Shown here: piece after piece, positions 1 to 5,761 of the stretch | Layout: every line of letters starts with the position of its first letter | Position numbering within the stretch: the first letter of the stretch is position 1 | Notes under the pieces: generated by a model | What the model saw: only the letters and a program-made list of their open reading frames with translations | What the model was told of the DNA's origin: nothing | The model's database searches: none | Program-made: the position numbers and the translations under genes | NCBI GenBank assembly: GCA_003062345.1 | Contig: PQCO01000167.1 | Span: 1 to 5,770, forward strand | Reading direction: 5' to 3' | Source of the DNA: Sedimenticola_A endophacoides | GTDB taxonomy: Bacteria > Pseudomonadota > Gammaproteobacteria > Chromatiales > Chromatiaceae | Length of the DNA: 5,770 nt

Positions 1-120
1 TCGGATGCGCTATTTGTATGCCCTACGTCACTCCCTATCGGTCGTAACTGCGGCCATACAACCGCGCCTACGCCTATCGGGGACTAACCGCCTTCGCTTC
101 GCTCTCCATGGCGGTTAGCG
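1..120 (-). repeat. 120-bp hairpin-rich repeat, left copy (inverted relative to the right copy)
   Basis: These 120 bases are the exact reverse complement of 5642-5761; identity ends at 120/121 (g here, a in the other copy). The hairpin end (CTAACCGCC at 110-118 on the minus strand, pairing with GGCGGTTAG at 84-92) faces the interior, and the end starting tcggatgcgc faces outward. A second potential stem pairs 14-20 with 55-61. The copy has no plausible coding content of its own, but it gives the neighbouring exoprotein frame eleven codons and a TAG stop. It resembles a REP/MITE-like intergenic repeat. I cannot name the family, and there are no terminal inverted repeats typical of a DDE transposon within the unit. 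The window begins at its first base, so the outer boundary and any target duplication cannot be seen. Confidence 0.93.
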
Positions 121-740
121 GAGGAGATGGTTTCTATGGTGCCGTAGTTTTCCACACTGGCGCCGTTCTCGATATCCCCGCCGAGGAAGGGGATCGTCAG
201 ATCACCAGTCAGATAGCCGCCGTAGTAAGTCGCCGGATCGGCGTAGGGGTCACCGCCCTCGCTCAGGACTTCGAACTGTCCGTTCATGGCGTTGGCATCG
301 AGATCGGAAACGGTGGCGACCAGGGCACCCACGTTGACCTGGGCGCTGGCTCCGAAAGTAATGCCGCTGGTATTGATCAGAAAGACACGGCCATTGGCGG
401 TAAGCGCACCCTGAAAATCGGTCCGGCCGCCGGTAATCCTGTTGACGGCTACCGAAAGCGCGCGTGGCTGCATGAAGGTGACACTCTCTCCCGCACTGGT
501 ATCGAAGCCGGTCCAGTCGATTCGCACCAGATCCGATGTCTGCGTGATCGTCGTATCCGGACCCGGGTCAATCGTCGCCAGCCCCTGCTGCACGGCCCCG
601 CCGGTGGGTGCGGCCAGCGCCCCCCCCGTTGCCGCAACCACGAGCAGGCCACCCACCAACATGCGTGTGCAGAGATTGATTTCCTTGCCATTCTTGCGGG
701 ATTGACGCCAGTTGAAGAGCTGCTTTTCGACGTTGAACAT
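84..740 (-). CDS. TpsA-family exoprotein (filamentous haemagglutinin N-terminal domain), truncated by the repeat
   Basis: This is the N-terminal part of a two-partner-secretion exoprotein, a class exported by Sec and then across the outer membrane by a TpsB partner to act as an adhesin or other surface protein. Residues 1-26 form a long basic n-region and 27-43 a hydrophobic core, with likely signal peptidase cleavage near ALAAP (41-45). The TPS domain follows: VNRITGG (99-105), then ANGRVFLINTSGITFG (115-130) and AQVNVGALVAT (133-143), matching the family block around the NPNGI motif, here changed to NTSGI. Later glycine-rich segments such as ENYGTIE look like the start of the beta-helix. 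The ATG start has a good ribosome binding site. Native sequence ends about residue 206; the last 11 residues, ANRHGERSEGG, and the stop are encoded by the repeat. Family members usually run from several hundred to thousands of residues, so this is a fragment. No tpsB gene is in the window. Confidence 0.82.
   Translation of the reverse strand: MFNVEKQLFNWRQSRKNGKEINLCTRMLVGGLLVVAATGGALAAPTGGAVQQGLATIDPGPDTTITQTSDLVRIDWTGFDTSAGESVTFMQPRALSVAVNRITGGRTDFQGALTANGRVFLINTSGITFGASAQVNVGALVATVSDLDANAMNGQFEVLSEGGDPYADPATYYGGYLTGDLTIPFLGGDIENGASVENYGTIETISSANRHGERSEGG
620..627 (-). repeat. G8 homopolymer tract inside the exoprotein signal peptide
   Basis: Eight consecutive C on the plus strand read as G8 on the coding strand, covering codons 38-41 (T-G-G-A) of the exoprotein, in the end of the signal peptide. 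A one-base gain or loss would shift the frame, and both alternative frames close soon afterwards, at stops near 568 and 449. Such tracts can mediate slipped-strand phase variation in surface genes. A single sequence cannot show that this one varies, and G/C runs of seven or more also occur elsewhere in this GC-rich window. Confidence 0.9.
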
Positions 741-745
741 CGTGT

Positions 746-753
746 CTCACCTT
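746..753 (-). promoter_or_regulatory. Ribosome binding site of the TpsA-like gene
   Basis: The minus strand reads AAGGTGAG ending five bases before the ATG, so the AAGGTG core has a spacer of about seven bases. This is the clearest Shine-Dalgarno sequence in the window and supports the 740 start, and with it the long basic n-region, over the internal ATG at codon 27. That internal start would leave the signal peptide without a charged n-region. Confidence 0.75.
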
Positions 754-990
754 AAATTGATAGATAACCGTCCATGTCTGCCCATGCAGTGTATGCGGCA
801 TCCGCACACACACTACGGAACAAACCGTTACTTTCGTGACTTCACCTGCCGCAGGCAGGCGGCACCAGGAGAAAATTCCCTACTCCCAGCGAGCCAAATA
901 AACGCGCGTAGTACTTTATTTCAGAAACAGGGGGGGATGTCAATGGGATCTGCCTCACAATCGGGCCGGAGGAACCGAGGCTCAGGAAAC

Positions 991-1003
991 CGCCCGGCGG
1001 GCG
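991..1003 (-). terminator. Weak candidate terminator after the glycosyltransferase gene
   Basis: Just downstream of the glycosyltransferase stop the minus strand can form a 5-bp GC stem (CGCCC/GGGCG) with a 3-base loop, followed by GTTTCCTG. The stem is short and the T run has only three bases, so intrinsic termination would be inefficient at best. It is listed because of its position between two genes on the same strand. Confidence 0.25.
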
Positions 1004-1008
1004 CTATG

Positions 1009-2202
1009 TCAAGATCCGGCCAGATGTTCCAGCTTCTCCGCCAACGCCTCAAGCACCTGGTTTTGATCAAACGCGCGATAGCGTTTCGCGAAAGCGGCGG
1101 CCTTCGCGGCCATCGCCTGGTCACCGATCAGCCGGCGGATCAGTCTCCCATAATCCCACCCCCCCGAACTCGGTTGCGCCATGATCCCCAACCCCCGCTG
1201 GAAAACCCGATAGGCCAAAAGGGCCTGTTCGACGTAGCTGGGGAGCATGATCGGCGGCTTTCCCAGTCGCAATAACTCGACCACCATGCCATGGGAGGCG
1301 TGATTGAAGACCGCATCGGCTTCCTCGGCCACCATCCCCATATCCACCTGCTCCGGGGTAAGACGCAAATGTGCACGCTGAAACCGCTTTACATCGCTGC
1401 TGGCGAGATCCGGCGCCACCACAAGCGCGGCGCACTCCAGTTCGGCCAATTGCCGCATCAGCTCGGGAAACACCGGCAGATGCGCGTGCAGATAAACGAA
1501 TATGCGCGGCCCGCCGCTTTGCGGCCATTGGGGACGCGGTTTTGTGGAGCGGAGCATAATCGGTCCGCAATAACTGGCGGCGGGGCGGGGACCGTAGTGG
1601 TCGAGTTCCGGCAACGTGGTCAATACCGAATCGTGCGGGGTGAACAGGTCGGCGAGCCGCTCAAGCGGCTCGCCGCCGCTCTTGACCAGCACCCGGTTGA
1701 TCATCTCCCGCGCCTTGTCGGTGCCGCTGCGCAGGCGGTCGGGTTCGACCTTCTGCCATGGTGTGATGGAGGGGAAGGGCTGAGCGGGCCTGGGCACGGT
1801 GAAGCCGGTCCCCACCAAGACACAGGGCAGCCGGGCGACCCTGGCGGCAACCAGGGCCCCGGGCGAATGTTCCGCGACGATCAAATCCGGCGCAAGCAGG
1901 CGAAACAGCGCCATCCATCCCTCTACCAGGGCGACCATGCCATCAGTATCCATAAAACCGGTGCGCAACAGGATATCGGGATAGCAGACAACCGGCGGCA
2001 GACCCTTGACCTTGCCCCGCCAAAGCGGCGCCGGAAACAGTGCCACCGGCAGATCGCCGAGCAGCCGGCGGCTGCCAATCAGATCCTTGGTGATAAACGA
2101 GACCCTGTGTCCGCGAGCGATCATCCGGCCGATGATCGGAACCAGTTTATGCAGATGGCCAGTATTGCCGCCCAGCTCCCATGTAAAGAGTATATTAGAC
2201 AC
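1009..2202 (-). CDS. GT-B glycosyltransferase, GT1/MGT (UDP-glucosyltransferase-like) type
   Basis: This is a 397-residue protein with the two-lobe GT-B pattern. The N-terminal lobe opens with a beta strand and the glycine-rich loop GGNTGHLHKLVP (11-22), then a helix and RGHRVSFIT (30-38), typical of the acceptor-binding lobe in MGT and MurG-like enzymes. The C-terminal lobe carries the donor-site block at about 299-326: FNHASHG (299-305), ELLRLGKPPIMLP (309-321) and EQ (325-326), equivalent to the HGG..T..E....G.P....P...DQ signature with D replaced by E. Family members move a sugar from a nucleotide sugar to a small molecule, lipid or other acceptor; the acceptor here is unknown. There is no signal peptide or clear membrane segment, so it should be cytoplasmic or peripheral. 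The start is GTG, the only possible start before an in-frame stop at 2227-2229, and no Shine-Dalgarno is visible, so expression may depend on uvrD transcription 42 bp upstream. Confidence 0.8.
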   Translation of the reverse strand: MSNILFTWELGGNTGHLHKLVPIIGRMIARGHRVSFITKDLIGSRRLLGDLPVALFPAPLWRGKVKGLPPVVCYPDILLRTGFMDTDGMVALVEGWMALFRLLAPDLIVAEHSPGALVAARVARLPCVLVGTGFTVPRPAQPFPSITPWQKVEPDRLRSGTDKAREMINRVLVKSGGEPLERLADLFTPHDSVLTTLPELDHYGPRPAASYCGPIMLRSTKPRPQWPQSGGPRIFVYLHAHLPVFPELMRQLAELECAALVVAPDLASSDVKRFQRAHLRLTPEQVDMGMVAEEADAVFNHASHGMVVELLRLGKPPIMLPSYVEQALLAYRVFQRGLGIMAQPSSGGWDYGRLIRRLIGDQAMAAKAAAFAKRYRAFDQNQVLEALAEKLEHLAGS

Positions 2203-2244
2203 GGGGCCGGATTCAGGCTGTTGCGCTCAGCGAGTACATCCCCA

Positions 2245-4407
2245 TCACAACGCCTCGAGGTTGGCGTAGGCAACCACCAACCACTTGGCCCCCTCGCGCT
2301 CGAAGTTGACCTGTACCCGGGCGCTGCCGCCCGCCCCCTCGGCGTTGAGCACCACCCCCTCGCCGAACCGGGGATGGCATACCCGCTGTCCCAACTGGAA
2401 TCCCGACTCGGTGACGCCCTGGACGGCGGCGGACGGGGCATGCAGCGGGCGCGAGATGCGCGGCCTGGCGCGCACCTCCTCGATCAGCTCCCCCGGGATC
2501 TCACGCAGGAAGCGCGAGGGCCGGGAGTAGCTCTCCTGACCGTGCAGCCGCCGGCTCTCCGCGTAGGTGATGTAGAGCTGGCGCATGGCACGAGTCATGC
2601 CGACATAACAGAGGCGGCGCTCCTCCTCCAGCCGCTCGGGGTCCTCGCTCGACATGCTGTGGGGAAACAACCCCTCCTCCAGACCGGCCAGAAACACCAG
2701 GGGAAACTCCAGCCCCTTGGCCGAGTGCAGGGTCATCAGCTGCACGCACGCCTCATGGGGGTCGCCCTGGGCCTCGCCCGCCTCCAGGGCGGCATGGGCC
2801 AGAAAGGCGGTGAGCGGGTCCATGCTGGCATCCTCCGCCAGGGAGTAATCAAACTCGCGGGTGGCGTTGACCAGCTCCTCCAGGTTCTCCACCCGGTCCT
2901 CGCCCTTGCCGTCGCGGCTCTTCAGGAAGTGCTCGGTCAGGCCCGAGGCGGCGATCACCTGCGAGACCACCTCGTGCAGCGCCATCCCCTCGGTGATCGA
3001 ACGCTGGCGCTCGATCAGGGTGATGAACCGTCCCAGGGCGCCGGCGGCCCGGGGGGTAAGACTCCCGCCCCCGGCCAGCTCCCGGGCCGCGCGCCACAGC
3101 GGCAACCCGGAGGACCGGGCATGGGCGCGCAGCAGCTCCAGGGTGCGCGCGCCGATGCCCCGTGGCGGCGTGTTGACGGCGCGCTCGAAGGAGGCGTCAT
3201 CCTCGGGATTGGCCACCATGCGCAGATAGCCGAGGGCGTCCTTGATCTCGGCACGCTCGAAAAAGCGCAGGCCGCCGTAGACCCGGTAGGGGATCTGAGC
3301 CTGGATCAGCGCCTCCTCGAACTGGCGCGACTGGGCGTTGGAGCGGTAGAGGATCGCCACCTCGGAGCGGGTGTGACCCCGCTCCAGGTAGTGGCGGATC
3401 CGCTCGATGGCGAAGCGTGCCTCGTCCACCTCGTTGAAGGCGGCATAGAGCCGGATCGGTTCCCCCTCGCCATCGGCTGTCCACAGCTCCTTGCCCAGGC
3501 GCGAGGGGTTGTTGGCGATCACCGCGTTGGCGGCCTGGAGGATGGTGCCGGTGGAGCGGTAGTTCTGCTCCAGCCGCAGCAGCGGGGCACCCGCGTAGTC
3601 CTTCTGGAAATCGCGGATATTCTGCACCCGCGCGCCGCGCCAGCCATAGATCGACTGGTCGTCATCACCCACCACGAACAGGTTGTCGCGCTCGCCGGCC
3701 AGCAGGCGCAGCCAGGCGTACTGGATGGTGTTGGTGTCCTGAAACTCATCCACCAGCACATGCTGGAAGCGCTCCCGGTAGTGGTGCAGGATGTCGGGGC
3801 GGTCGCGCCACAGTTCGTGGGCGCGCAGCAGCAACTCGGCGAAATCCACCACCCCGCCGCGTTCGCAGGCGGACTGATACTCTCCGTAGAGGCGGATCAT
3901 CTGGCGCTGGTAAGGATCGCCGCCGTCATCCAGGTGCCCGGGACGCAGCCCCTCGTCCTTCTGGCTGTTGATATACCACTGGATCTGGCGCGGCGGCCAG
4001 CGCGCCTCGTCCAGACCGAGGGACTTGAGCAGGCGTTTGATCAGTCGGAACTGGTCCTCGGCGTCGAGGATCTGAAAGCCCTGGGGCAGACCCGCCTCCC
4101 GCCAGTGGGCCCGCAGCAGGCGGTGGGCCAGGCCGTGGAAGGTGCCGACCCACATGCCGCCGGCCGGCTGGGCGAGCAGCGCCTCGATGCGTCCGCGCAT
4201 CTCGCGCGCCGCCTTGTTGGTGAAGGTCACCGCCAGCACGTTCCAGGGGGAGGCACCCAGCACCTGGATCAGCCAGGCGATACGGTGCACCAGCACCCGG
4301 GTCTTGCCGCTGCCGGCCCCGGCCAGCACCAGCATCCCGCCCGGCGGGGCGGAGACCGCCTCACGCTGGGCGTCGTTCAGCTCGTCAAGGATATGCGATA
4401 CGTCCAT
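2245..4407 (-). CDS. uvrD: DNA helicase II, UvrD
   Basis: ATP-dependent 3'-5' superfamily 1A helicase that displaces the incised strand in nucleotide excision repair and unwinds DNA in MutHLS mismatch repair. All signatures are in order: Q-motif region LNDAQ (10-14), Walker A GAGSGKT (30-36), motif Ia VTFTNKAA (60-67), GTFHGLAHRLLRAH (88-101), motif II VDEFQD (219-224), motif III VGDDDQSIYGWRGA (246-259), motif IV LEQNYRST (279-286), motif V LMTLHSAKGLEFP (557-569) and motif VI EERRLCYVGMTRA (595-607). A Tudor-like tail follows at about 668-720 (LGQRVCHPRFGEGVV and WLVVAYANLE). Starting at the ATG that gives MDVSHILDELNDAQREAV yields 720 residues, the E. coli UvrD length, with the same N-terminus; the frame stays open upstream, but that sequence is intergenic in character. 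No broken motif is seen, so the enzyme should be active. Rep and PcrA are less likely because of the length, tail and end-to-end likeness to UvrD. Confidence 0.97.
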   Translation of the reverse strand: MDVSHILDELNDAQREAVSAPPGGMLVLAGAGSGKTRVLVHRIAWLIQVLGASPWNVLAVTFTNKAAREMRGRIEALLAQPAGGMWVGTFHGLAHRLLRAHWREAGLPQGFQILDAEDQFRLIKRLLKSLGLDEARWPPRQIQWYINSQKDEGLRPGHLDDGGDPYQRQMIRLYGEYQSACERGGVVDFAELLLRAHELWRDRPDILHHYRERFQHVLVDEFQDTNTIQYAWLRLLAGERDNLFVVGDDDQSIYGWRGARVQNIRDFQKDYAGAPLLRLEQNYRSTGTILQAANAVIANNPSRLGKELWTADGEGEPIRLYAAFNEVDEARFAIERIRHYLERGHTRSEVAILYRSNAQSRQFEEALIQAQIPYRVYGGLRFFERAEIKDALGYLRMVANPEDDASFERAVNTPPRGIGARTLELLRAHARSSGLPLWRAARELAGGGSLTPRAAGALGRFITLIERQRSITEGMALHEVVSQVIAASGLTEHFLKSRDGKGEDRVENLEELVNATREFDYSLAEDASMDPLTAFLAHAALEAGEAQGDPHEACVQLMTLHSAKGLEFPLVFLAGLEEGLFPHSMSSEDPERLEEERRLCYVGMTRAMRQLYITYAESRRLHGQESYSRPSRFLREIPGELIEEVRARPRISRPLHAPSAAVQGVTESGFQLGQRVCHPRFGEGVVLNAEGAGGSARVQVNFEREGAKWLVVAYANLEAL

Positions 4408-4413
4408 CCGGCC

Positions 4414-4419
4414 ATTGTA
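4414..4419 (-). promoter_or_regulatory. Candidate -10 box of uvrD, very close to the start codon
   Basis: The minus strand carries TACAAT, one base from the sigma-70 -10 consensus, ending six bases before the uvrD ATG. Transcription would begin at or next to the start codon, implying a leaderless or nearly leaderless mRNA. This fits the lack of a Shine-Dalgarno (only ggccgg precedes the ATG). No good -35 hexamer lies 16-18 bases upstream; that interval holds a perfect 12-bp palindrome, CCCGCGCGCGGG (4424-4435). I see no LexA-type CTGT-N8-ACAG box, although E. coli uvrD is SOS-regulated. Confidence 0.35.
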
Positions 4420-4460
4420 GCAACCCGCGCGCGGGAGAACGAGCGCAGAACGCCAGAAAC

Positions 4461-4517
4461 CCCGCACCCCGACACCACGAACACCCAAAGCGCCATGGCC
4501 GCTTTCCGGGGTGCGGG
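4461..4517 (-). terminator. 11-bp inverted repeat with a nested 6-bp hairpin between menD and uvrD
   Basis: CCCGCACCCCG (4461-4471) is perfectly complementary to CGGGGTGCGGG (4507-4517). The 35-base loop holds a second stem, AAAGCG (4487-4492) with CGCTTT (4500-4505). On the minus strand the structure is followed by GTTTCTGG, a poor U-tract, so it may be a weak menD terminator, an mRNA-stabilising structure or part of an attenuator. Its 4513-4517 arm is shared with the neighbouring 9-bp inverted repeat, so the two cannot form fully together. Confidence 0.5.
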
Positions 4518-4551
4518 AGCGCACGCAACCAGCCCGCGCTGACGCTCCCGC
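4513..4551 (-). terminator. 9-bp perfect inverted repeat downstream of menD
   Basis: GCGGGAGCG (4513-4521) pairs perfectly with CGCTCCCGC (4543-4551) across a 21-base loop, beginning about 28 bases after the menD stop. No U-tract follows in the transcribed direction, so it does not meet the intrinsic-terminator pattern; transcript end protection is an alternative. It overlaps and excludes the 11-bp stem of the next inverted repeat. Confidence 0.45.
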
Positions 4552-4579
4552 TATTGTGATTCCCGGCGAGCGATGCGGA

Positions 4580-5641
4580 TCAGATCGCCAATGCCTGCCA
4601 GAGCCGGCGGTGCTGCTCCAGACTCCGGGCTCGCCCGATCGGCACATGCAGCAGGGTGGTGGAGGCGTGTTCCAAGGCCCAGGCCAGATCCCCGGCCAGG
4701 GTCTGCGGCGCGCTCTCCCGGTAGCCGAGACCGAAGGCCCCGGCGGCGGCCCGCAGGTCGAGTCGCCGGGGGGTGGTGAAGAGGGCCTCGTGTTCCGGCA
4801 GCGCCGACTGGGGGAGGTGATCGAAGATCGCCCCGCCCCCATTGTCCAGGACCAGGATCACCGCCCGCGCCGCCGCGGCCTCGGCCAGGGCGCCGATGTC
4901 GTGGGCCAGGGTCAGATCGCCGATCAGTCCCACGGTCGGCGCGGCGCCGTCGCTGGCGATGCCGAGCAGGGTGGCGAGGTTGCCGTCGATGCCGGAGGCG
5001 CCCCGGTTGCAGAAGATGCGCAGCGGCTCGCGGCGCCCCTCCAAAAACCAGTCGAGCTGACGCACCGCGAGGGAGTTGCCGCTGAACAGCCGCGTCTCCG
5101 GCGGCAACCGCGCCCCCAGCTCCCGAATCAATCGCCCCTCGGCGGGCAGCCGCCCGGCGACCACGGCGGCGGCGGCCGTCGCGCGCGCGCGCCACGCGGC
5201 GAGGTAGCCCCCAGGCATCGGGCGCACCCGCCGCGCCAGCTCCCGCGCCACCGCCGCCGCGTCGGCCTGAAACAGGTCGCTGGCGCGCTGCAGCGGATCG
5301 GGCCAGCGACCGTGGGGATCGACCAGGATCATCTCCCCCCCGGGGAGGCCGCGCAGAAACTCCCCCAGCACCTTGGAGACCGGCATGGCGCCGAAGCGCA
5401 GCACCCACTCGGGGGCCGCCGTCCGGCAAAACCGCGATTGACGCAGGCAGGCGTCGTAGTCGGTGATGACCCGGCTGCGGTCGTGGGGTCCGCAGCGCAG
5501 GTTGGAGAGGGGGTCCGCGAGCAGCGGTGCGTCGCAGGCGGCGGCCAGCTCGGCGATGGCCCCGACCGGCAGGCGTTCACCCGCCTCCGGGCCGCAGACG
5601 ATCAACCCGGGACGTCCGCTGATGCGCCCGGCCAGCTCATT
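4580..5641 (-). CDS. menD: MenD (SEPHCHC synthase), 5'-truncated at the repeat
   Basis: MenD is a cytoplasmic thiamine-diphosphate enzyme of menaquinone synthesis that joins isochorismate and 2-oxoglutarate, with CO2 loss, to give SEPHCHC. About 353 residues of menD sequence remain, against about 556 in E. coli. Numbering from the leucine TTG codon at 5605: the central domain opens with LIVCGPEAGE (1-10); FGAMPVSKVL (71-80) holds the lysine matching E. coli K292; GNSLAVR (176-182) holds the substrate-binding S and R; NRGASGIDG (200-208) follows; the thiamine-diphosphate/Mg site is GDLTLAHDIGAL (229-240) with DNGGGAIF (254-261). The frame reads upstream through NELAGRISGRPG to 5641, where menD sequence stops and the repeat begins; an in-frame stop lies in the repeat at 5675-5677. 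The N-terminal PYR domain, with the catalytic glutamate that activates the cofactor, is missing. As seen it cannot be a working enzyme; whether the cell has an intact copy is unknown. Confidence 0.88.
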   Translation of the reverse strand, partial: NELAGRISGRPGLIVCGPEAGERLPVGAIAELAAACDAPLLADPLSNLRCGPHDRSRVITDYDACLRQSRFCRTAAPEWVLRFGAMPVSKVLGEFLRGLPGGEMILVDPHGRWPDPLQRASDLFQADAAAVARELARRVRPMPGGYLAAWRARATAAAAVVAGRLPAEGRLIRELGARLPPETRLFSGNSLAVRQLDWFLEGRREPLRIFCNRGASGIDGNLATLLGIASDGAAPTVGLIGDLTLAHDIGALAEAAAARAVILVLDNGGGAIFDHLPQSALPEHEALFTTPRRLDLRAAAGAFGLGYRESAPQTLAGDLAWALEHASTTLLHVPIGRARSLEQHRRLWQALAI

Positions 5642-5761
5642 CGCTAACCGCCATGGAGAGCGAAGCGAAGGCGGTTAGTCCCCGATAGGCGTAGGCGCGG
5701 TTGTATGGCCGCAGTTACGACCGATAGGGAGTGACGTAGGGCATACAAATAGCGCATCCGA
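5642..5761 (+). repeat. 120-bp hairpin-rich repeat, right copy
   Basis: This is the exact inverted counterpart of 1-120. It opens with a perfect 9-bp stem, CTAACCGCC (5644-5652) and GGCGGTTAG (5670-5678), around a 17-base loop containing a GCGAA-GCGAA duplication. A second, interrupted stem pairs GCGC (5695-5698), TTGTATG (5701-5707), CC (5709-5710) and TACG (5716-5719) with CGTA (5735-5738), GG (5739-5740), CATACAA (5742-5748) and GCGC (5752-5755). CCGATAGG occurs directly repeated at 5682-5689 and 5721-5728. Nine further bases, 5762-5770, follow to the window end and may be outside the element or more of it. No target-site duplication is apparent across 5641/5762. It interrupts menD. Confidence 0.93.

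Larger units (their letters stand above)
741..1008. other. 268-bp intergenic region with three small inverted repeats; no gene seen
   Basis: This spacer between the glycosyltransferase stop and the exoprotein start is visibly more AT-rich than the flanking genes and holds no frame with recognisable protein features. It contains an imperfect inverted repeat at 789-798/802-811 (9 of 10 pairs, 3-base loop), a perfect CCTGCC-gca-GGCAGG at 845-859, and AAATAAA (896-902) facing TTTATTT (915-921). A G7 run lies at 930-936. The promoter and any operator of the exoprotein gene probably lie here, but no convincing -35/-10 pair stands out, so I do not place one. I did not recognise a riboswitch consensus. 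Confidence 0.6.

Noticed and set aside
741..1008. A riboswitch (cyclic di-GMP type) upstream of the exoprotein gene
   Set aside because: Short inverted repeats exist, but the conserved GEMM core sequences are absent, so there is no support beyond position.
2203..2229. An upstream extension of the glycosyltransferase beyond the GTG at 2202
   Set aside because: An in-frame stop at 2227-2229 and no start codon between it and 2202 leave the GTG as the only possible start.
1291..4542. A 1083-codon open frame on the plus strand opposite uvrD and the glycosyltransferase
   Set aside because: It runs antisense to two well-identified genes, shows no recognisable domain and has low-complexity Gln/Gly/Leu/Arg-rich content typical of the reverse frame of GC-rich codons.
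4408..4842. N-terminal extension of the uvrD frame to 4842
   Set aside because: The extra 145 codons overlap the end of menD in another frame and the structured spacer, and have no helicase features; starting at 4407 gives the family-standard 720 residues and N-terminus.
4511..5647. A 378-codon open frame on the plus strand opposite menD
   Set aside because: Its product is Gly/Arg/Gln/Pro-rich with no domain features and is fully antisense to clear MenD motifs, so it is a shadow frame.
5642..5761. The 120-bp repeat as an integron attC site, suggested by its length and folding
   Set aside because: No pair of RYYYAAC and GTTRRRY core sites bounds the unit, the whole unit is not one imperfect palindrome, and the interior genes are ordinary core genes, not single-ORF cassettes.
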